DNA of 64,000 nucleotides from Chloranthus sessilifolius (lineage: Eukaryota > Streptophyta > Magnoliopsida > Chloranthales > Chloranthaceae): positions 65,056,671-65,120,670 of the forward strand of contig CM037598.1 in assembly GCA_021018995.1 (NCBI GenBank). The letters are read 5' to 3'. The position numbers and the translations under genes were made by a program. Under the pieces are notes generated by a model. It ran no database searches, had not been told where the DNA came from, and saw only the letters and a program-made list of their open reading frames with translations. Shown piece after piece: positions 57,060 to 64,000 of this stretch (position 1 is the stretch's first letter; every line of letters starts with the position of its first letter).

Positions 57060-57720
57060 GAAAGAAAAAGCATGATTGATTTCCTTCGGTCATACCAAGA
57101 CGTCTTCGCATGGTCATATGAAGATATGCCTGGTTTAGATACTGATTTGGTCGAGCATGAGCTACCTCTATATTCAGATGTTAAATCAGTCAAGCAGAAG
57201 TTGAGACGCCTCAGGCCAGAATGGATACTGAAAGTGAAGGATGAGATCAACAAACAGTACGATGCAGGATTTCTCAGTCTCCAAATACCCGCAATGGCTG
57301 ACCAATGTCGTCCCTGTACCAAAGAAAGATGGAAAGGTTCACATGTGCATCGACTTTAGAAACCTGAACAAGGCAAGCCCGAAGACGACTTCCCGTTGCC
57401 ACACCTCGATATCTTGGTCGACAACACTGCCAGGCATGGGATGATCTCATTTATGGACAAATTCTCCGGGTACAATCAGATCAAAATGGCTGAAGCAGTA
57501 CGAGAGAAGACAACGTTCATTACTCCATGGGAAACTTTCTGTTACCGAGTCATGCCATTCGAGTTGAAGAATGTTGGGGCGACATACCAAAGGGCGATGA
57601 CAGCACTCTTCTATGACATGATGCACCGAGAAATTGAGGTGTACATTGACGATATGATCGCCAAGTCACTAGAGAGAGGTGATCATCTGATAAACCTCCA
57701 AAGTTGTTTGAGAGGCTGAG
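57060..57720 (+). mobile_element. Tat reverse transcriptase region
   Basis: VHMCIDFRNLNKASPK, ISFMDKFSGYNQIKMAE, FCYRVMPFELKNVGATYQRA and IEVYIDDMIAKS are the core RT motifs in Tat style. Upstream, SYQDVFAWSYEDMPGLD is the usual lead-in. Confidence 0.85.
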
Positions 57721-57723
57721 AAA

Positions 57724-58900
57724 ATGCAGGTTGCCCCTGAACCCTTAGAAATGCGTGTCATGTCAGAAAAACTACTAGGCTTCATTGTCAGCAGAAGAGG
57801 CATCGAGGTTGACCCGATCAAGGTAAAAGCCATCGTCGAAATGCCACTGCCATCTACCGAGGAAGAGGTCAGAGGCTTCTTAGGCAAGATACAGTACATC
57901 AGTTGATTGATCGCACAGCTCACTCTTATCTGCACACCGATCTTCAAGCTACTAAGAAAAGATTCGCCCGTTGAATGGAACGATGACTGTCAAGTAGCAT
58001 TTGATAAGATCAAGGGCTACCTTCTCAACCTATCAGTATTGGTTCCACCCGAACCAGGGAGACCACTCTTAATATACCTCTCCACAACGGAAGTTTCGAT
58101 GGGATGCGTCCTAGAGCAGCATGATGAGACAGGAAGAAGAGAGCACGTTATCTACTACCTGAGTAAAAAAATCACTGATTACGAGACACGCTATTCTCAT
58201 CTAAAGAAAGCATGCCTGGCTCTTGTATGGGCTACACAGAGGCTCCCCCATTACTTGCTATCTCAAGCAGTTCTACTTCTAGCGCGAATGGATCCGTTGA
58301 AGTACCTATTCGAAAAATTGGCCCTCACTGGTCGAACTGCACGCTGGCAACTTCTCTTATCTGAATTCGACATCACGTATGTCATTCAGAAGTCAATCAA
58401 AGGGCAAGCACTCGCCGATCATCTTGTCGAGAACCCCTTACCCGATTATGAGCATCCAAGGACTGAATTTCCCGATGATGGCATCTTGTTCATGACAGAG
58501 GATGATACAATGGAGACCGAAGAGTCCTGGGTAATGCACTTCGACAGGGCAGCAAATGCCGAAGGTCAAGGGATCGGCACTATCCTAATCTCGCCAAAAG
58601 GATCTCATTTACCAGTCTCCATCAAGCTCAATTCCCCTGCACTAACAACATGACCGAATATGAAGCCTGCGTAGCAGGCCTACAAGCAGCCTTGGACCTG
58701 AATGTAACTCATCTCAGGGTGTTTGGAGACTCACAGTTGATCCTATGCCAGACAAATGGAGATTGGAACACGAACGATGAGAAGTTGATCTCATACCATG
58801 AGCACCTCAAAAATCTGATAGCATGCTTCGATGATGTTACCTTCTCCTATGTCCCGCGAGAAAGAAATCGCTTTGCCGATACATTAGCAATATTGGCATC
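57724..58900 (+). mobile_element. Tat RNase H and second (archaeal-type) RNase H region
   Basis: The first RNase H part: RPLLIYLSTTEVSMGCVL and the ALADHLVENPLPDYE linker. A second domain follows (58520-58900): WVMHFDRAANAEGQGIGTIL, MTEYEACVAGLQAALDLNV and LRVFGDSQLILCQTNGDW. The extra domain is a known mark of the Tat lineage. Confidence 0.82.
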
Positions 58901-59279
58901 AATGGTAGAAATCCTCTATGGCGTCAAGGTGAAACCAATCATGATCGAACAAAGAAACGAGTCGGCTTTCTACCTCCGGATTGAGGGACCCGCAGGGATA
59001 GATGACGATCCTCCATGGTTCTTTGATACCAAAAGTTTCCTCAAAACAGGAACGTTCCCGGAAGGTACGTCCAAGATAGACGGGCGGACCATTCAGCATT
59101 TAGCGGCTAATTATGTCATTTGTGGCGAGTGCCTTTACAAGCGGTCATATAACAATATCCTGCTCCGATGTCTAACTGAGGGCGAGGCAGCCAACATCAT
59201 GAAAGAGATCCACGAGGGAGTATACGGGGCCCACGTCAATGGGCACATGCTCGCCAAGAGATCCTACATCAAGGGTATT

Positions 59280-60124
59280 TCTGGACTACCATGGAAACTG
59301 ACTGTTGCAAACATGTGCAGAAGTGCTACAAATGCCAAGAACACTCCAATCTGATACATGGTCCTACTATAGATCTACATAGCATGACCACTCCCTGGCC
59401 ATTTGCAACATGGGGCCTCGACGTAGTCGGAAAAGTCAATTCGAAAGCATCAAATGGCCATCAGTTTATCCTCGTCGCCATCGAGTACTTCACAAATGGG
59501 TAGAGGCGACATGCTATGCAAACATCACGGTCAATTATGTAGAGAAATTCATCAAAAATAATAATGTGTCGATTCGGTGTACCCAAGGACATCATCACGA
59601 ACAATGGCACCAACTTCGCGAACAAGCGCATAAGAGCCTTCTGCAAGCAGTACAAAATAAAACATCATCGCTCATCACCATATCGGCCACAAACCAACGG
59701 AGCCGTGGAGGTGACTAACAAAACAGTCGTCTGCATCCTTGAGAAGATGGTTGTCACATACTGCGACTGGAGCGAAATGTTACCATTTATACTATGGGCT
59801 TACCAAATGTCGATCCATACCGCTACAGGGGCCACACCGTTCTCCCTTGTGTATGGGACCGAAGCCATACTGCCAGTCGAAGTTGCAGTACCCTCACTCC
59901 GCATTCTCATCGAATCTTATCTATTGGAAGCCGAAAGAGAGAGGTCGCGCTTTGAGCAACTGAACCTGCTAGATGAGAAAAGGCTCTTAGCCTTATGTCA
60001 CACCCAGGCCTATCAGAGAAGGATCGCACGGGCTTACAACAAGCGTGTTCGCATCCGAGAAGTACACAATAAAATCTTCCCTTCTCTCCACGCCGATCCA
60101 AGAGGGAAATTCAAGCCCAACTAG
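59280..60124 (+). mobile_element. Tat integrase region
   Basis: HVQKCYKCQEHSNLIHGP (zinc-binding end), ATWGLDVVGKVNSKASNGHQ, and FGVPKDIITNNGTNFANKRI (catalytic core). Then SSPYRPQTNGAVEVTNKT and a C-terminal tail to about 60124. Confidence 0.82.
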
Positions 60125-61953
60125 GAGGGACTTCATGTCATCCGAGAAGTGCTCCCGAGGTACGCGCTTCGCCTTGCCACCATGGACAGAGATCACTTTC
60201 CTGATCCCATCAACGCTAGATACGTACGACAATTATATTCTAAGGCTCCTACAGCAAGGTAAGTACTGATAAAATAAATACGTGACTGCTTAAGGACCCC
60301 ACAAAAGAGGCCATCATTTCAAAGCCAAGTAGCCAAAAAAGCATCCCTGAACACTCATACCCTTTGCTACACCTGTTGAGCCATGAGCCTTTCTTTTATA
60401 AACCCCTCCCAGGAAGAAAAGAGAAGAGGTAAAAATGTACATTCCAACAAAAGAGGGTAGAGAAAACGGTTACCCTCAAAATCCAAAAAAATAAAAAAAA
60501 ACAAAACCCCAAAAAGAGATTATCTGAAGAGAAAAAGAACAAAAAATATATATAGACAAGAAAAGAGATAGAAATATCATGGAGCATGTACAGTGAAAAT
60601 CCCCCAAGGAAGAAATATATTACGGCAACTGGAAACCCAATCAAGGAAACCCTTTAACCCCAGAATACCTTCAAAATTCCTAACCTTACAGTGGCCACGA
60701 TTCCTCCCAAGAGAAAGCCCTCTTTAAGGTCTACGACCAGTCATAGTATCAGTTGAGTCAGCACGAGCCAAGCTGTGAGACAACAAAAGAACTCAATCTA
60801 GCCGGCTATGATAGAGTCGACGCCCATTTCGTGGCCTTTGAGAAAATAAAGAAGAAAAGAAAAAGAAAAAATACATGTTCAAAGTAAAAAGGGCATGGTG
60901 AAAACCCGAAATGGTGCTATGGGTAAAAATAGCAAGCTTGTGCGGACCAGGTCAAAACCTGAAAAGGTGCCTGGGGTAAAAATGCATACCCATGGACGCA
61001 GTGACAACCCAAAGGGACGCTACAGGTAAAAAAAAAAAAGGTAAGGGCGATAACGGGCATGGCGAAAACCAATCTTGGGCACTGTGAGTAAAAAGGTTAA
61101 GAGAAAAAGAAAAGGAGAAGAAAATCTTCAGTTACTCGCTTGGTTACATTGTCGTTTATCTGGTTGCCAACTGGGCCGCTCGTGTTCACTCAAATCAGGT
61201 CTTGATCAAGCAGATCCTTCAGACTGCACCTTCAGATGCGTGACCCGAGGTAAAGACAAAAGGTTGATTCAGTTCAAAGGAATGGATGTTCCGACCTTGG
61301 AAAGGATTCCAAATCTCACTTAGGTCCGACCATGAACAGGTTCGACTATGCTCAAAATGGGACTCGTTGCTTAATCTCACGTTTAAGGCAAAAAAAAAAG
61401 GGAGGATAAAAGAAAAGATACTTATATAAGATAAAAGGTTTCACTTTTCCATTTTTATACGTATAAAGTAAACCAGAAAAAAATAATAAATTTCCCTTTT
61501 CCATTTTCATCTTTACACTTTACTCGCACCACATCTCAAAAAGATAATCGGTGTGGTACCCAACTCTTTACCTTTACAAAAAAGTGAAAAGAGAGAAATA
61601 TATATATATATATATATATACCAAAAAGATATATGTCAGGGGTTCTTATGCCCCTTCCTATGGTGTTTGATCTATGCAAAAAGTATGTGTAGGGCCACAT
61701 CAAAGACCCAACCCGCGCTTCAAGACACGAATCTCTGCATGTAAAGCATCTTCGTGAGCATTCCGATCAGTCATCCAACGACCATGAAGGCCCTTATATC
61801 GCTTCCGGGAAGCATCAGTAGCACCAAGAGCATCACTCAGGGCTCCTTCCAGACGAAGAACCTCACACTCTGCAACACCGGCTCTTGTTTCTGCAACATC
61901 AACTCTAACCTGCTCTTTCTCTAAACGCTAGTGCAGGACCCACTTCTCATCTA
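60125..61953 (+). mobile_element. Tat 3' non-coding region with tandem repeats
   Basis: No ORF with recognisable motifs. 60885-61090 has four or five loose units built on GGTGAAAACCCGAAATGGTG, then GGGTAAAAAT. A-rich stretches and a (TA)n tract at 61599-61620 follow. Ends before the antisense ORF. Confidence 0.6.
60885..61090. repeat. Loose tandem repeat (GTGAAAACC/GGTAAAAAT)
   Basis: Units of about 45-55 bp, each with CATGGTGAAAACCCGAAA-like and GGTGCCTGGGGTAAAAATG-like halves. Divergence between units is high. Confidence 0.6.
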
Positions 61954-63089
61954 TCAACAGCTCAATCCTGTCTGAAGTGCCAACTCCTTCCTAAGCCAAG
62001 GCCCCTCTACATCACTGCTCTCCGGCTGGTCCAAGCGACGAGCAGAAGGCCTCTCAGATAATAGCCAAGCCTCATACCCTGAAGAAGTCAAAGTCAGATT
62101 CCCTTGCTCCAGATTGCACATATGCGTCGACTGACGCGTTTCCCAAAGAGCAGTTATCTTATCCAATTCCCCAGAAGACCCCCGAGAGAAAATCAAAGTG
62201 CATAGGAGTGGTTTTGTCGCATAAGGCACTTGCTGAGTATAACCAAACTGGCGCAGCACCCAGGATGGGAAGTAATAGGTACTATTAGTCAAGCCAAGAA
62301 GGATGATACCCTCGTGGTCTCTAGATCGAACTGTCGGGAAGGTCCTGTCAAGCCATAGAAGCCTCCATACGAACTCAGCCTTAGTCAGCCAAAGATGCAG
62401 CTCGCGTGTATTCCCCTGTGGCAACTTGGAGCATCGGCCCAAAAAGTCGCGAGCCACCTCTCCCGAGACAACATAAAAGCGGGGCACGGACCCCAAAATG
62501 GCAAGATGCTCCCCAAGCCAGACCTGAAGCAGAACAGGGCATCCTTGGAAGCACTCCACCTTGCCCAAGGCAAAGGCATCAAGACAGCGATAAAGCTCAG
62601 CCAATACCAAATGCATCACGGAGCAGCCCCCTTCAAGCTCCGCCAATACGTTGCAAAGCACAAGAAAGAAGCTCTCTCCCCAATATAAACAAGGACCTCT
62701 GAGAGAAGGCAAAGAGCGAAAGCTTTCAAGTTATGAATATTCTTGACTGGCAATTTTCGCAAACTTTCGTCACCAAAAAGTTCTCTCAGGAATTTCACCG
62801 AACTCTTGAAGGGCCCACCGGCAAGGCTTTTCTCATAATCATCTTTTTTCAAGACTAAAGTCATGTGGACGACCTTAGCAAGGCCTCGATGTAGCTTCAA
62901 ACCCGACAAAATGGAGAGCTCTTCAAGTGTTAGAGTTAGCTCACGGGTCCCAAGGCGGGAGACATGGGTTTCCACATCCCAATGCGAAACCACCGGGTGA
63001 ATGAGGTCCCAAAACAGAGGAACATCAAGGAAAGACGAGAGACGGGCCAGCTCGAGTTGATCCAAACCTGCAAGTTCGCTCTCATTCAA
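61954..63089 (-). mobile_element. Antisense plant mobile domain (PMD) ORF in the Tat element
   Basis: Minus-strand reading starts MNESELAGLDQLELARLSSF, then FWDPV-like FWDLIHPVVSHWDVETH, LTLTLEELSILSGLKLH, KNIHNLKAFALCLLSEVLVY and, near the end, YFPSWVLRQFGYTQQVPYAT. These are motifs of the plant mobile domain (aminotransferase-like, PMD), known from host genes such as MAIL1/MAIN and from additional ORFs in some plant gypsy and Mutator-like elements. It lies between integrase and the element's 3' end, on the opposite strand, and has at least one break. Its role there is unknown. Confidence 0.78.
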
Positions 63090-63155
63090 GCTATCAAGTC
63101 ATTTCTTCATAAAACTGGGCCCTACACCCAAGGAGGGAAGTATAAAAGTCTCGGA

Positions 63156-63172
63156 CCCCCCCCCCCCCCCCC
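63156..63172. repeat. Poly-C run of 17
   Basis: Seventeen C in a row just upstream (on the minus strand) of the PMD ORF start. Confidence 0.85.
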
Positions 63173-63368
63173 GTAGGGGAGGGGTCGTAAAGCGGATCCA
63201 TGGTCATACAAAGTCGTTTAAAGGAATCACGATTCAATATAGGACAATGGACCCACCCCCGGGAAGAAAAGACAAAAATCTTGGAGCAAAATCCAAAACC
63301 CAACTCAGAATAGAGAAAAAAGAATTCTTACTCCAGCCTTATAGGCCCACCACCGCCCAAAAGCACCT

Positions 63369-63534
63369 AGAGTGTAATATACACACTAATTTAAAATTTC
63401 CCAGAAATTGCTTAGCATGTGTATTACACACGCTAAGCCAAAACACTCCCAAAAGAGGCTTAGCATGTATATTACACACGCTAGGCCAAAAAACGTCCAG
63501 AAATGCCTAGCGTGTATAATACACATGCTAGACC
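63369..63534. repeat. Four palindromic repeats near the Tat 3' end
   Basis: Hairpins at 63369-63388, 63410-63438, 63457-63487 and 63504-63534, for example GCTTAGCATGTGT and ACACACGCTAAGC around ATT. Spacing of the last three is about 47-49 bp, with an A-rich linker (CCAAAAC, CCAAAAAAC). Confidence 0.82.
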
Positions 63535-63791
63535 AAAAAAGAAAGGAAGGAAAAGAAGGAAATGGGAAGGTTTGTCTTCCCATCCCTTAGGACCAATCCA
63601 CCTGCATATAATAAACTAACTTCTCTTTTATGGGACCCCAGGCCACAAGCTGGGACACCTGGGTTTACCACTTAACGTGTTTTATACTCTCCTTTTACAG
63701 GAATCATGCTTACAACAAATAAAGGAGAAGTGCGTGGACCATGGCCATTTCAGCCAATGCATAAATCAGGGGGCATTCCCCCATTTTTGAC

Positions 63792-64000
63792 AACCTCATG
63801 ACTATCCTGTAGAAGAGTACGAGGCATAATTACAGTTTCACAAGCCATATAACTTATCATTAATTTTTCAAGCAAGCAGGTCACATCCAAAATGGGAAAT
63901 AACAATTAGGAAGGAAAACAAAGATGTCCATTCAAGAAAATATCTAGAATGCACCAAGCAGTCACATTGCTATTACAAATTGTTTCAAGAACTCAAAAGA
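63792..64000 (-). other. Probable PAC first-intron sequence
   Basis: AT-rich, no ORF and no element motif recognised. Confidence 0.35.

Larger units (their letters stand above)
53000..63790 (+). mobile_element. Tat-lineage Ty3/gypsy element, broken
   Basis: Parts in order: gag (53134-54315), Pro-rich linker (54402-55160), protease, G-patch motif, RT, RNase H, a second archaeal-type RNase H, integrase (to 60124), a long 3' region with tandem repeats, an antisense plant-mobile-domain ORF and palindromic repeats, then a polypurine-like GGGGGCAT at 63774-63781. The 5' LTR and primer site are not recognised and the 3' LTR is at most a few bases. More than a dozen breaks. Inserted in the first intron of PAC. 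Confidence 0.85.

Noticed and set aside
2201-64000. CRISPR-like arrays
   Set aside because: Several regular repeats exist, but spacers are repeats themselves and the DNA is plant nuclear; no CRISPR system is expected or seen.
1-64000. tRNA or rRNA genes
   Set aside because: Only B-box-like motifs within SINE-like sequence were found; no full cloverleaf or rRNA segment was recognised.
52181-64000. PAC exon 1
   Set aside because: No minus-strand segment with a transit-peptide-like start leading into a phase-0 donor was found; what looked possible near 52284-52320 lacks a donor in frame.

Overview
The window is nuclear DNA of a flowering plant with a repeat-rich genome. The signs are AT-rich introns of several kilobases, nested Ty3/gypsy and Ty1/copia LTR elements of plant lineages (Athila, Tat, chromovirus), many MITEs and SINEs, and one recognisable host gene. 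I cannot fix the species; a large-genome angiosperm fits.

Host gene: five exons on the minus strand (51986-52180, 50612-50698, 36251-36301, 35897-36076, 28402-28635) join in phase with GT-AG borders. They encode the last 248 residues of PALE CRESS (PAC), a chloroplast protein needed for plastid rRNA processing and chloroplast development. The first exon, with the transit peptide, was not found and probably lies beyond 64000. Three introns are swollen by mobile elements: about 7.3 kb, 14.3 kb and more than 11.8 kb. Downstream of the PAC stop, 27032-27561 holds short exon-like segments of an unrecognised sequence.

Left part, 1-25423: a pile of old LTR elements. 1-2200 is an Athila-type LTR (minus). 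2201-6625 is the 3' end and LTR of a Tat-like element (plus). 6626-11393 is a rearranged short Athila derivative (minus). 11394-25423 is a long, broken Athila element (plus) with gag, protease, RT-RNase H, integrase and a third ORF. 25424-28335 is a cluster of fold-back MITE-like elements.

Middle, inside the PAC introns: 30013-34682 is a non-coding block carrying three different tandem arrays. An old copia copy (minus, about 38320-43260) is interrupted by a 2.7-kb LTR element with a 5-bp target duplication (39645-42342). A related chromovirus derivative (minus) occupies 43623-47671. MITEs, among them two hAT-type copies with 8-bp duplications, lie near exons 2 and 3 of the visible set.

Right part, about 53000-63790: a broken Tat-lineage element with gag, protease, a G-patch motif, RT, two RNase H domains and integrase, plus an antisense plant-mobile-domain ORF near its 3' end.

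The most unusual signal is structural. Several unrelated elements carry arrays of short hairpins. The best is at 4141-4530: about ten stem-loops share one loop sequence (GAAAYAAT) while their stems differ. Others are a palindromic array at 63369-63534, GCGCA/TGCGC hairpins at 3270-3525, and TCGATA/TCGACA/TCGCGA palindrome arrays in the Athila LTRs. All element calls are by eye; no alignment or database search was run.
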